Origin: Phytophthora sp. 'mugwort'
Lineage: Eukaryota; Oomycota; Peronosporomycetes; Peronosporales; Peronosporaceae
DNA: 64,000 bases
Direction of reading: 5' to 3'
Assembly: GCA_033558025.1 (NCBI GenBank)
Contig: JAUCEF010000013.1
Span: 799,001-863,000 of the forward strand
The position numbers and the translations under genes were made by a program. The notes under the pieces are model-generated. The model was not told the origin of the DNA, did not search any database, and was given only the letters and a program-made list of their open reading frames with translations. Below, piece after piece: positions 12,059-22,747 of the stretch. How positions within the stretch are numbered: position 1 is the first letter of the stretch; each line of letters starts with the position of its first letter.

Positions 12059-12318
12059 TGTTACCAAAATTAGGTTGATCTAAGACTGAGTATATTTATA
12101 GGTGACCCCATTTAATGCGTCTACATACTAACTATTAGTCACCTATAAAGTACCCTAGATGTAATCCTTTGGGTGGCTCTGAGGTCTTTGTGCCATATCT
12201 GTGGTACCTATCCATGACGTCATTACCGTGACGTCATAGTGATGTTGGCTACATCACTTAGGGTACTTACGTACACCATTCTGAAGTGACATGACACTCT
12301 TCATGAAACCCAGTTACA
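12059..12318 (-). repeat. Gypsy-type LTR, 260 bp
   Basis: On the minus strand it begins TGTAACTGGGTTTCATGAAGAG and ends GGTAACA, so it has TG..CA ends with short inverted repeats. A promoter-like CTATAAATATACTC lies near 12085-12105. It aligns over its length to the LTR at 27885-28118, sharing GGGTGGCTCT, ACCTATAA and TACCAAA blocks. No matching target duplication was found, so solo LTR versus truncated element is undecided. It lies about 300 bp upstream of the MPP6-like gene. Confidence 0.7.
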
Positions 12319-12620
12319 GTACATCCTCAAACACGGTTTGAGGCAACATACGCACGAAATTGCAGTATTCAAAGCTGTTGCGGGGTATGTTTTCACGCCG
12401 ACTGTCGGTGCGGATAGGGAACACCTCTAGCTAACGTATGCTTCGCGGTACCTCATTTACAATGCCGAGAGCGCTTGTTCGTGTACCGTAGCTACACCGC
12501 TTTGAAGAGGTACTAATACCTTGTTGGCATTGGTCGACAGCAAATATATGATTTTAACCAATAAACATAGGTTTGGACACCGCATTCGCAGCCATCCCAT
12601 TCAAACCGACACCAGCTGCG

Positions 12621-13232
12621 ATGTGGAAGCCCGGCAGCGAAAGACCGCAGGACAGGAAGCCCAAGGTGAAGACGAGCAGCAACGAGGACAATGAGGAAAC
12701 GATGAAGGGCGACGGCTTGCCGAAGCACAAGGCGCAGAAGACACCGGCCAAGTTGTCACAGAAAACGCTGGCCATGAAGGTGCGTCCGTCCGTGTTGGTT
12801 GGAGCTGCTACTGTTGCCTAACGCTTTTATGGCTGTTGTCACCTTCCACAGTTCATGCAGCGCAAGAAGACGACGGAGGCGCAACGTATCGCCGCCGTGA
12901 AGAAGCAGCACATGCAGGACACGTGGGAGGCTGCGCCCGAGGACGACGACCAGGACGACGACAGCTCCAAGACCATCTGTACACGCGATGTACCCGATCC
13001 GTCACTGCCGCTGCTATTCGGTCGTCGCTCCTTCGGCGGTTTCAATAAAGGCGTGGAAGACGAGTTTAAGGAAGCATCAAGAGCGTTGCGCTTCGCCGTG
13101 TCCGAGGAGAAAGAGCTCCGCGAGGAAATTTCAGCCGAGGAAATGACGTCACGCATGTTAAAGTACACGGGGCTGGGTCGTCAGAACGGTGGCGGCAAAC
13201 GCTCCAGCGGCAACAAGCGTCAGCGTCATTAA
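12621..13232 (+). CDS. MPHOSPH6: MPP6-like nuclear exosome cofactor
   Basis: Joined exons 12621-12779 and 12852-13232 with a 72-bp intron (GTGCGT...CACAG) give about 179 residues, near the 160 of human MPHOSPH6. The splice recreates the family signature: LSQKTLAMK at the end of exon 1 meets FMQRKK at the start of exon 2, and exon 2 carries FGRRSFGGFN. In known MPP6 proteins the first region binds the exosome core and RNA, and the protein supports 5.8S rRNA 3' processing in the nucleus. The Lys/Arg-rich C-terminus fits a nuclear RNA-binding role. The open frame extends upstream to 12573 only through a TTG, so the first ATG, 12621, is preferred. It is convergent with the ZCRB1-like gene, 67 bp away. 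Confidence 0.88.
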
Positions 13233-13299
13233 GCCTTTGCATCCTCTCAGGTTGATAAGTTATTGCCCACACCACGCGACGGAGGTCCAGGCTTACAGC

Positions 13300-14127
13300 T
13301 CACTCCTCGTCGCTGGCGTCCTCGTCACTGAAGTAGCTGCCTGCTTTCCGTTGGGGTCGACGGCGCACTGACATAGCTGCAGACGCTGCCGGTGCCGACA
13401 AAGTTAAAGATGATGCCGATGGGTACGCCAGCAGCGAGATGGACAGGTCTTCGTCGTCAGAGCCCGTAGGCGGCGCTCTGTAAACAAAACATGCATCCAA
13501 TAATTCATTAGATAGACTGGTCTTTGAATGCTCCTCGACAGTCACAATCACGTCGTACAGCATATTGACGACCCCTTCGTCGTTGAAATAGTGTACGCGC
13601 TCATGCAGGTCAAATTTCTTCTTCTTTTTCTTGAGATTCTTCCTGCTGCTCTTGCCCCCAGAAGTCACAGGCCGCTCCCGCGTGCCTAACACGTTGCGTG
13701 GGCACTCGTACGACACGTGACCCAGCTCACCGCACTCGAAGCAGCGCTGGGACGTTGTGTACTTGCGCTTCTTGGCGAACTCCCGTGAGCGGCCATTGTC
13801 GCGACTCAGAGACACGGCCAGCGTCATCCCTTCGAGCGGAATTTTGTCCATTGTGGCCACTGCCTTGACGCAGTCGTCCGCTCGAGCGAACTGCACGAAA
13901 GCAACGCCGCGACTACGACGTGTCTGCTTGTCGCGCAATACCAGCACACGCGCCAGCTTCCCGAACGGGGCGAAGAGCTGCGCCACGTCGTTGGTAGTAT
14001 ATGCGTACGGCAGCATCGCGACGTAGGCTGTGCATGGCGACACGCCCGACGGGTGCGCTGAAGCAGCGGGCGAGGTGTCGGCTGCTTCGCTTGCCGTATC
14101 CATGTTGGAGACTGAGAGATGTACCAT
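13300..14127 (-). CDS. ZCRB1: ZCRB1/U11-U12-31K-like minor spliceosome protein
   Basis: A 275-residue frame with one RRM (about residues 33-108; the RNP1-like RSRGVAFVQF) followed directly by one CCHC zinc knuckle (C129-C142, CFECGELGHVSYEC) and PRNVLGTRERP. This exact order and the C-terminal SYFSDED motif are the hallmarks of ZCRB1, the 31K protein of the U11/U12 di-snRNP that helps recognise U12-type introns. A Lys-rich stretch follows the knuckle. The segment 13478-13558 looks like an 81-bp in-frame intron (GTACGA donor, pyrimidine-rich end, ACAG acceptor) that stays open when unspliced; removing it brings the acidic SDDEDLS closer to the basic region, as in relatives. Start is ATG 14127, with an alternative ATG at 14103. 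Confidence 0.9.
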   Translation of the reverse strand: MVHLSVSNMDTASEAADTSPAASAHPSGVSPCTAYVAMLPYAYTTNDVAQLFAPFGKLARVLVLRDKQTRRSRGVAFVQFARADDCVKAVATMDKIPLEGMTLAVSLSRDNGRSREFAKKRKYTTSQRCFECGELGHVSYECPRNVLGTRERPVTSGGKSSRKNLKKKKKKFDLHERVHYFNDEGVVNMLYDVIVTVEEHSKTSLSNELLDACFVYRAPPTGSDDEDLSISLLAYPSASSLTLSAPAASAAMSVRRRPQRKAGSYFSDEDASDEE

Positions 14128-14248
14128 ATAGTTGGCACATACCGGTATATTAGGTTGCTTGTGTATTATTCAGGTGCAGGGTGCTGGCGTTTACTTGTAG
14201 CTATGTGTGTACTTGGCAGACCCCCAAAGAGGCTATTAGGTTGAATTC

Positions 14249-16950
14249 TTAACGCAGCCCAAAGCCTTCGGCCTGGTTGATCGCCAATAGGAGGCGCTCT
14301 TTAAGCTTCTCGCGACTGCTGTACTCCGGAAGTAGTAGGTGGTTGAAGCTGGTTAACCATAAAAACACACCACATCGTGTTTAGCCCCGAGTTAAATCAC
14401 GCCTGCAAGCAGCTACATCATAATTCGTACCAGGTGTGTGCTGTGGGGAGGCGGTCCGAGTCCGAGCCGTTGCGGGAGATAACCAACACGAGATTCGAGA
14501 GACCGCGGATGGGCACGCGGTCGCTGCCAGTCGCGAACCGCAGCAGCTTCTTCTTGTCCTCCAATGGAAGTGCGTGCACGACGACCCAGAAATCTCTGTC
14601 AAATACGAAACACGTGTGAGAAGCCTCAACACACATTAACTGGCAATCTACCCACAGCTACGCACCTGATGATCTTGCTGCCTATTGTGAAGCCGTCTTC
14701 ATAGTGGGTAGCCTCCTCGAGCGCCTCGAAGTCCAAGTCACTGCTGCCACAAATCAGCAACTGCAACTCCTCCCACCGGAACATACTCAGCACCTCGATA
14801 TTGCACACTTGGTGGAAACCACGGTGGAACGCTGCATACTGTCGAGATACCGACTTGTTCAGCACGTAGTCCGCATAGAGCGCTACGTACTCTTCGCGGT
14901 TGTCATTCGTCACAGGAGTCAAGCTGCCTCCGGGCTTTAACTCCACCGTCTTCACCTCACCAAACACTTCGTATGAGTATTCAAAGTTGCGCTGGTAAAC
15001 CCCCTCCACGTCTCCATTAAAGTTCAATAGCTGCCTCAAACCGCGTCCAAGATCAGGCAATGCCAGCTCGAGATCCCCAAGTTCCAGTGCACAGCCCATA
15101 AGCTTTTTGTACACAACATGAGGAAAGCTCACATCCAGGATAACGCCATTGTAAATTGCGAGACCTAGCAACGTGCCAATGAGCTCGAACTCCATCGTAG
15201 CTTCCAGCGAATCGCTATTAAACCATAATGTGCGTGTCTCCTCGTCGTACGTAAACATGCCGTAGGAAGGATCGAGTAGCTGTCGAATGAGAATCTGGAA
15301 GAACTCCTTCTGCACGCCACCCTCATCAATGCCTTCCTCCCCGACAAATTTGACTTTAAGAGGCTTCTTCAGTGTCTCCGTTGACGTCGACAAATGTACC
15401 AACTGCTGCATCGCGTCTTCCACGATGTTCTCCCGTCGCACCCTTAGTACCAAGTAGGGCGAAGGACCACTTGCCATCATTAACATTGAGCGAGACAGCA
15501 CGGCATCTTGTGCGCGTGCACGTTGCTCAAGATCCGAGTCAATCTGCAGCACTTTGCTCTTGGAAGCTGCGTCCAATACAAACGGAAAGTCACAAAACGA
15601 CATTTCCGAAAGTTGACGCTCCGGCATGTGCTCGGCTTCTTGCTCGGCTTCTCGCTCGGCTTCTTCTTCTCGCTCGCGTTCGGCTCCATTCCCGTCTTCA
15701 TTCAGTTGTCGACGACGTCGCAGCTCCTCTCGCTCTAATCGTCGAGTAGCATATGTGACAGCACGGCGTTTCTTCCAGAAAATGATGGAGCGCGAATAAT
15801 CCTGTACAATATCCACCTCTGAGTTCACCGCGTCGTTATAGAACTCGTCGTATGTAGCAAACGGCTCCAGGCCGTTCGCACGCTCTCTATTCACAACGTG
15901 AAGCTCTGCGAGGACACCACAGGCCGCATACACAAGGTCCATCTTGCGCGAGCCGTAAAGACATACTGTGATTGCTTGCTGGAGGATGTCCATAAGTCGA
16001 TGCAACTCGTCAGCCGTATAAAATGTCCTCCACTGCGCGCGTACGAGAGCCTTGGCATCCTCAGGCAGGTAATAGAACAGTCTGCAGAGCCCACCCACAA
16101 CATTAAGATAGTCCGGGTCAAACATTAACGGGTGCTCAAACAAGACCAAAAAGAAGCGAAGAGCATGTGGAGTGTGCCAGGTCGAGCACACATTCCAAGG
16201 CTGCGTCACTAGCATCTCCAGCGCGTTTCGGAACGTATTCTGCATCGCCTCGTGGTCGTTGCCTGCCATCGCGGTATCCAGCAGCGAAAACACTCGCCCC
16301 ATCTGGTCCCGATCAATGCGCCACCGCTGCGCGTTCGCTTCATCCTCCACCTTGCCTGCGTTTCCCTTGACAAAAGCAGCACTCAGCGTATCTGGGTCTG
16401 AGAACACCTGGTATACCAGCCTCTTTACCACTCGGTAGTCATCGGTCTCCGTTGCTAGCTTCAGTGCGTTCTCCAGCTGCGTCCCCATTGGAAGGACAGA
16501 AGTAGCATTCCTCATTCCATTGCCGTCATCAGTCGAAGAACTGTGATGTCTACTAGTAGTAACCGACGGCGCCGCTCTCATCACATCAGCAGATGCATCC
16601 CCTGTGGTAAGAGCTTCCGTAATGCTAGCAGCGGCCAAGTCGCTGGTCACAGCGGATGTTGAGGCGGGCGGCACTGCCTCCTTGAGCGTCTCCATCTCGA
16701 CGTCCTGCTGCTGGCGCGATGTCTCCTCCATCTTCACGTCCTCCTGGGTGTATGAAGACGTGGTGGCGTTGCCATTGGTCGCGACCTCCGCCGGCTTCCC
16801 CGTCGATGACGAGAGCTGCTGCATCTCCAGCAGCGCGTGCGCCACCGCGTCGTTGGGCTCTAGCCCCTGTGACAGGAAGCGTGCGTACGACGTGCGGAAC
16901 AACTCCTGCAGCTGCTCCGGGTCGGCACGTGGCTGCTGCTGCGTATCCAT
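14249..16950 (-). CDS. UBE3A-like HECT E3 ubiquitin ligase
   Basis: Three exons (16950-14666, 14595-14431, 14348-14249; introns 70 and 82 bp) encode about 849 residues. The C-terminal ~370 residues are a complete HECT domain: NPYL-type start ([12 protein letters not shown]), [36 protein letters not shown], and the C-lobe RLPTAHTCFN with the predicted catalytic cysteine at residue 817, its codon split by intron 2. The tail [13 protein letters not shown] resembles UBE3A more than NEDD4 or HERC types. No WW, C2 or RCC1 domains are present. The N-terminal third is Ser/Thr- and acid-rich, and the middle (about residues 270-400) resembles the helical region before HECT in UBE3A and HECTD2. The enzyme would accept ubiquitin from an E2 as a thioester and pass it to substrates, which are unknown. 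ATG 16950 is the first Met; the frame upstream has only TTG. Confidence 0.9.
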
Positions 16951-17398
16951 CGTCAGCCTCTTCTTCGCCTTCTCCGTCAAATTGGCAAATGAATTTTGTT
17001 ATAGATCTTTGAAGTGTGAAAAACAATTTTATGCAATAACATATCGATGCTGGATTTCATTGGTTAAAAATGAAAATAAAGGATGTTCGAGAACGTCAAC
17101 TTGGCAACGATAACACTTGGAGCTTGTATGCATATGGACTGCATCGAACACCTGCAGCGTTGCCTCTATCAACGTGTGAAAGTGATCAAGATAACGATTC
17201 GAGGCGTCATTGAGTTTCCGCCATGTGGCATACCTGGAGATGTCTTACAAATTTCAAGTAATATGTCTTGCGGATAGACGACGTATTTTCCGCCAATCAC
17301 AGCGCCCGTTTCTCTTCCGACACCTCATTGTGTCCGCTTCACTTTGATTTCCGCACGCAGCGCGCCACGTACGGACCGACTGCTGTGTTCCGAACGGA
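16951..17398. promoter_or_regulatory. Divergent promoter region between HECT and VHS/GAT genes
   Basis: 448 bp between two divergently transcribed starts. On the plus-strand side a CCAAT motif (CGCCAATCA, about 17291-17299) is followed by CTCATTGTGTCC near 17324-17335. The second resembles the oomycete initiator (TCATT-type), about 70 bp upstream of the VHS/GAT ATG. These are motif resemblances only. Confidence 0.4.
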
Positions 17399-19680
17399 AT
17401 GGACGCCAAGATGCAGGCGTGGCGCAAGAAGATGCCGAGCAAACGGGCACTCACGTCCACGATCAACCAGCTCGTGCAGCAGAAGTCCGTGGCTGTGCTG
17501 TACACGCCCACGGAAGTAGAGCGCATCAAGCAGATGACTGACATGATCGCGCAGGCCACGAGCGACTACGAGGCCGACGAGGACTGGGACCGCATCATAC
17601 GTGTGGTCGACGCACTCAGCAACATCAGCAACCGCGCCGTGTACGTGTCGAGAGCGTTGGGGTCTCTAATAGTTGCTCGTCTGAACTCACAATCATTCCC
17701 TAATAGGCTCAAGGAGTCGATCCGGTACCTGAAGCTACGACTGGGCGACCCATCGTCTCGCGTGGTGATCCTGGCGCTTACACTGACCGAGTCCATTGTC
17801 AAGAACTGTGGAGACCTCGTGCACCAGGAAATCGCGACGGAGCCGTTCATGAGCGAGATGGAGGCACTTTACAGGGTGTGGCAGCCTGCTATGAACATTA
17901 GTAAATGACCGAGAGGACTGATCCATTCTTTTTGCTGTAGGCGCACGCGAACAAGCGCGGTCGAGAAAGTATGGAGATTGCCAGTCGTGTATTGGACATG
18001 ATCCAGGCGTGGGGCGAGGCCTTCTTGCCGCTCCGGGTGAGCAGGCTGCATCAGCGTTTCAATTGGAATTACTAGGGCTGTATGAGTGAGGGCTGACTTG
18101 CATTATGATTTTGTGGTTGTGCAGCACGAGTTTCCGCTGTTTGTAGACACGTATCACAACATGCGCAAGAAGGGCATCAAGTTCCCGGAGCAGTACGACG
18201 AATCCAAGGTGCCGGTGCTGACTCCGCCGCCGGATGTGCCTTTGGGAGATCCAAGTAGTATGGCTGTTGGTCGTCCCATGTCCTCGAACCAAGGTCGTGG
18301 CTCGAGTTCAATCGACACCTCGTCCTACTCCAACACCAGTAGTGGACTAGGTGGATTGTCGACACCTGAGCTGTACCGTGTCGCGACCAACGTGTCAGAA
18401 ATGTTTGAAGACATGCTGTTTGAGGCGCAAAAGAACACATCTTCGATCGGCAGTCATGGTGTCATGGAGGAGTTGGCTGTGGAAGTGAGAGAGATCGTGC
18501 ACAGGATGGAAGGCGCAATTCCGATTGCTGTCGTTGAAGAAGATGAGGTGAGTGAGTACCTATCATCCCGGTGATGTGATAGCATGTCTGGGCTGACTTT
18601 AATGTCTAATTTTCTGCATCAGAACCTCGAAAAGTACCTGTCTATTAACGACGACCTTCACTCTGCGCTGAAGAAATACGATACCCTGCTAGAAGGAAAT
18701 CAACAAGCAGAACGGGAGACTACTGCGACGCCTGAAAGAGAAGCCTCGGGTGATGTCGATCTCGTTGATCCTTTTGGGTTAAAGAATGAGTTTTCCCCAC
18801 AAGAAAATCAGGGTAACCAAGACCCAAGCGATGAAGACCCATTTGCGGATTTCGTGCGTGCTCGTGCTGGATCCAAGAAGGAGGTTGCTATCACCATGAT
18901 AGAGAAATCGAAGCCTGAGGTTGAGGTTAATGTTGCTCCTAAGGTACCTCAGCTAGACGAGTTGGACGACCCATTTGCGAGTTTTGTGCAGCAGAGGGCA
19001 ACCAAAATTTTCAGTAGTAGCAGCAACCAGGATGCGGAGGAGTCAAAGCCGGCTGTCGCTGCAGCCCCTGCAGCGCTAGCGAAAGATCTGATCGATCTTT
19101 GGGATAGTACGATTGTGTGCTGCTGTATGTGCCATGTATTTATTACTAACCTGTTTGAATGTGCAGATATTCCCGCGACGACTCCGACCCCCGTTGTCGC
19201 CCAACCAGCAGCAAAGCCTGATCTTTGGTTAGGAGACGACCTCCTGAGCAGTTCTAGTCAGCGACCTGCGGTCTTGCCTACTGCTTCATCGAAGTCTCCT
19301 GTCCAAGACCCATGGAATGGTAATGCTTGATCTGAAAGCTTTTGTGGTCAACTACAAACGCTAACGGTAATGTTGTTCCGAAGGCAATAACTTATTTTCG
19401 CCAGCTACATCCGTCCAATCGCTTCCAGGCATTCCTAGAACAACTGACACCTTAGGTGCAAGCTCAAGTGATCCATTCGACATAGGTTTCTCGACAAAGG
19501 TCCGTTGAGATTTTACTCTGCCTTTGCTTTATGATATTAATTTGTGTTACGGTACAGGCTTGTATTTCGACCCCCGTCCCAGCAAACCCCTTTGACAGCC
19601 TTCAGCCTACCTCTCCAGCACAGCCTCGGCATCCACCCCAGCTACTGTCCAGTCAAACGTGTAACCCCTTCGACTTCTAG
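17399..19680 (+). CDS. VHS/GAT-domain (TOM1-like) endosomal clathrin adaptor
   Basis: Eight exons (17399-17640, 17707-17875, 17941-18036, 18125-18547, 18623-19106, 19167-19319, 19384-19499, 19558-19680) encode about 601 residues. An N-terminal VHS domain (about 20-170) contains ESIVKNCGD, VLDMIQAWGEAF and YHNMRKKGIKFP. A helical GAT-like region follows (about 225-330, NVSEMFEDMLFEA and YLSINDDLHSALKKYD). The C-terminal half is unstructured, with repeated DPF motifs, a clathrin-box-like DLIDLW, and NPFD near the end, finishing NPFDF. In TOM1/GGA-type proteins VHS binds cargo or lipid, GAT binds ubiquitin or small GTPases, and DPF/NPF motifs bind adaptor ears and EH domains. The predicted role is therefore sorting of ubiquitinated cargo at endosomes. 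Introns 1 and 5 (66 and 60 bp) are stop-free multiples of three. Intron 5 has a TACTAAC branch site. Confidence 0.85.
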
Positions 19681-19964
19681 ATGTACAAAAGGTGGTTTCG
19701 ATACGAAGGATAAATTGAAACATTGCTCCTCGTTCTCAATGATTTGCATGTGTACAATCGTAAGATGCAGATGCAATGCCACTGTGAGTGAATTCATAGA
19801 TTAATTAGCTCGTGCCTTCAAGACTTGCGAAGCTGCGATCTTGGGCCTCAACTCGTGCGGAAAAAGTAACAAACTTAGATATGCATCGTGATGAAGGTGA
19901 TCGACCCGACCGGCTGAGACGACAGCCCACTCAACCGCCAGTAATCGTCATCTCCGGCCTCCCT
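19681..19964. other. Intergenic, convergent ends
   Basis: 284 bp between the VHS/GAT stop and the stop of the minus-strand LEA-like gene. No open frame of note. It presumably holds both 3' UTRs. Confidence 0.5.
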
Positions 19965-21760
19965 TCACTTGGAGCTCTTCGCCGCGTGCTGCTGAGCCTG
20001 CTTGAACCCAGGCGTGTCACGCTCCCCTCCAGTCGACTCGGGCATCGCGTGCTTGCTGTGCTTTTCCTTGTGAGCCGTCCCAGCAGCGGTTTTTGCTGCC
20101 TCCGACTCCTTCGCGCGCGTTTGCTTCGCAGCTTCCAGAGCCTTCTCCGTGTTCGTCTCCTCCTGGGTCGTTGTCGGCTCCTTAGGCTTTGTCGTCTTGG
20201 CCTCCGTTCGCGTGCCCATACCTCTGGCTGTGTCTGCCGCCGACCCAAGCGTTTCCTTGGCCTTGTACATTGCCTGGCTGACGATCCCCTTGGACTGCTC
20301 CTTCGTATCACCGGCCTTGGCCATACCAGCTTTGTCCTTGGCCATCTCAGTGGCTTCACCAGCCTTCTCCTTGGCCATACCGGTGGCTTTACTAGCCTTG
20401 TCCTTGGCCATACTGGTCTTGTCCTTGGCCATCTCGGTGGCCTCACCAGCCTTGTCCTTGGCCATACCGGTCTTGTCCTTGGCCATCTCGGTGGCCTCAC
20501 CAGCCTTGTCCTTGGCCATACCGGTCTTGTCCTTAACCATCTCGGTGGCCTCACCAGCCTTGTCCTTGGCCATACCGGTCTTGTCCTTGGCCGTCTCGGC
20601 GGCTTCACCGGCCTTGTCCTTGGCCATACCGGTCTTGTCTTTGGCCGTCTCGGCGGCTTCACCGGCCTTCTCCTTCGTCTTGTCCTTCATTTCGCCAGCC
20701 TTCTCAGCAGTTTGGTCCTTCACTTCCCCCGCCTTCTCCTTAACTTGTCCAGCCTTCTCGGCAGTCATCTCCTTCATCTCCCCAGCCTTTTCTTCGGTCT
20801 TTTCCGTAGCCATACCAGCCTTCTCCTTTCCCTTCTCGAAAGCTTCATTAAAAGTCTGTTGCACCTCATCCTTCTTGGCTGCGACAGCTCCCGTGGCGGC
20901 CGCCCCCTTCGCCTCAACGCTTTGGGCCGTCTCAGACTGCTGTGCTGCTATCTTCGCATTATGCAGCGTCTCCGAAATGTAGCTCACGCTCTCGGTTACC
21001 ATGTCCACAGTGGTTGAAGCCACCTTGCAGCCAAGACCGCCGGTAATCTTCGTGTCCACCTTCGCCGCCGTGGCCGTCACGCCCAAACGTTCATCCAACG
21101 CACGCACCTTCTCAACGACACCGCCAGCCTTACTACTCACGCCAAGCTTCTCGTCGCCAAATTCAGCCGCACGAACAGCCTCACCCACGGCCACTTGGGC
21201 TCCATGTGTAGCTTGGCCCGCCACGCTTCCAATGGTATCACGCAGCTTCATCAACTGGTCGTTGGTCGTCTCCATGGCATCGGTCGCATGCTGACGGCCG
21301 GCATTAACCCAGTGGTGCAATGTGTCCACAGCGTGCTGGCCACGGGACCCCGTGTATTTGTTATCATATGCGACAGCTTGTTGCTGGAGATCGTCAAGAG
21401 ACTCACGAACGGAGCGCATGCCATCGAGCGCTACCGGAACCGTTCGCTCTGACAGGTCCTGACCTCGGGTCTTCAGCTCTTGCGTCGCTGAACGGGACGC
21501 GTCCAACGCCGACTTGAGGTACTTACTAGCGGGTTCATACTCCGTATGATTCTGCTCATATTCCTCGACACGCTTCGTCAACTGTACAAACCAAAACAAT
21601 AATAAAAACTATTGAGCAATAATGTTCCAACCCCACCCAGCCGCATTCACCGCACCTCTGTCAGATACGAGTCGGCCTTTTGGGTCGTGTCATGAATCTG
21701 CTCCTTGGTACGGTCGATGTCTTGTTGGTGGGCATTCATCTTGCTCTGCAGGTCAGCCAT
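19965..21760 (-). CDS. LEA-like helical repeat protein (family member 1)
   Basis: Exon 1 (21760-21656) and exon 2 (21581-19965), with a 74-bp phase-0 intron, encode about 573 residues. The N-terminal ~100 residues (YLTE|LTKRVEEYE, TQELKTRGQDLSER, AVAYDNKYTG) match the other three family members in this window. A middle region (about 180-260) has small hydrophobic residues (LDERLGVTATAAKVDTKITGGLG) and matches member 4. The C-terminal half is Lys/Glu/Ala/Gly-rich with an 18-residue tandem repeat (AGEATEMAKDKTGMAKDK). Such amphipathic helical repeats recall group-3 LEA proteins, which protect membranes and proteins on drying, and apolipoprotein-like lipid-surface proteins. No signal peptide or membrane span is evident. 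Function is inferred from composition only. Confidence 0.8.
20320..20690 (-). repeat. 54-bp tandem repeat encoding 18-residue helices
   Basis: Roughly six to seven units of 54 bp, each coding for variants of AGEATEMAKDKTGMAKDK, with the last units shorter or diverged (ASKATGMAKEK). Adjacent units differ by few substitutions, showing recent expansion or homogenisation. The same DNA is open on the plus strand (19812-21017), which is a compositional by-product. Confidence 0.85.
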
Positions 21761-22479
21761 TCGCTTTGGTCAAGCTCTTTTGTGTGTGTCTGTCTGACTC
21801 GTAGATCAAACGGTGAATTGCACAATGACTGCTGAGTAGCGCTACACTATCGGGTGACCGTGTCGTTAGGCGTGCAGAGCTTTCCGCGGTTTGGTCGCGA
21901 TTCTTACACACGCACCTCGTCCCAGTGCATGATGGGTGTGAACACTTGACAATTACACCGGCCTTGACGGACAATGACAACGGCCGGCTGCATAACTTCC
22001 CTTCGCTGGGCTTCTCACAAGCCCGTGCGAAGGGGTTTGCCAGTTTTTCTCAACTGTTTTCTTCTTTGCCACGTGAAAATGACGGTGCCACCCTAAAAGT
22101 CAAGATTTTTGCGAATGCTATCGAGTGGATTTCCGTATAAATCGTATTGAGTGAGACAGACGGATCGAGTGCAACGCTCGTAAAAAACACAGATGCTTAG
22201 TAACAAGTAACACAATCGTAGAGATGACACCCCTTCCGGATTAACATGCATTAAGTGTTTTTATCCGTAGCATGCAAGACAGGAGCAGCCCTAATAAAGC
22301 CCTTCCTAATTGTTCTCTTAATTAAATATTTTCCCACGCTTCACTTACGAACCGCGATAAAAGCGCATCATGAGTCCTTGGAAACAGATTCGATTCGTGG
22401 TATTCCTCGTAGCTAGCACTGTACAATACACAGTAATGGTCAGATACGAATGAGTATGTAGACAAACTATTCCCGCATA
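21761..22479. other. Intergenic, no gene seen
   Basis: Upstream of the first LEA-like gene. A CATTGTGCAATTCACCG-type initiator-like stretch may lie near 21810-21830. No coding signal was found, and the left part is presumably promoter. Confidence 0.4.
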
Positions 22480-22650
22480 CCAGATGTGGTCTTTGAACGG
22501 CCTCATCACAGCGACATCCATGGGCTGGCAAATGCCAGTGGCCGTCCGAAAGGCGCGCGAGGGAGGAATGTCAAAGCAAAGTGTTGGCGGTTGACGAGCT
22601 GCACACCAACAATACCTTTTACAGCGTAAATATTCGGTTTGGATTTGCAA
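22480..22650 (-). pseudogene. DDE_1 transposase C-terminal scrap
   Basis: A minus-strand frame reads ATGICQPMDVAVMRPFKDHIW, the conserved block just after the last catalytic residue in pogo-type DDE_1 transposases (usually CQPxDVxxxxPLKD). Nothing else of the gene remains in frame. It lies about 100-270 bp beyond the 3' end of LEA-like member 2. Confidence 0.7.
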
Positions 22651-22747
22651 ATTTTTATGGGAGCAGAAGGTTTTATTACTGTCTCACTCAATAGTCTTTT
22701 AAGAAAGAAGTTAAAGCATTTTGTAGGGCCCTTGCTCTCTTTTACGC

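Noticed and set aside
12573..12620. Upstream extension of the MPP6-like gene
   Set aside because: It opens with TTG, not ATG. The first ATG is 12621 and no family residues lie upstream.
20320..20690. CRISPR-like array
   Set aside because: The units are contiguous, coding and in frame, with no unique spacers. The host is eukaryotic.
19812..21017. Long plus-strand open frames (401 and 277 codons) over LEA-like gene 1
   Set aside because: They are antisense shadows created by the 54-bp repeats. The minus-strand gene has a clean intron, start and homologues, and the plus frames have only low-complexity Leu/Ser composition.
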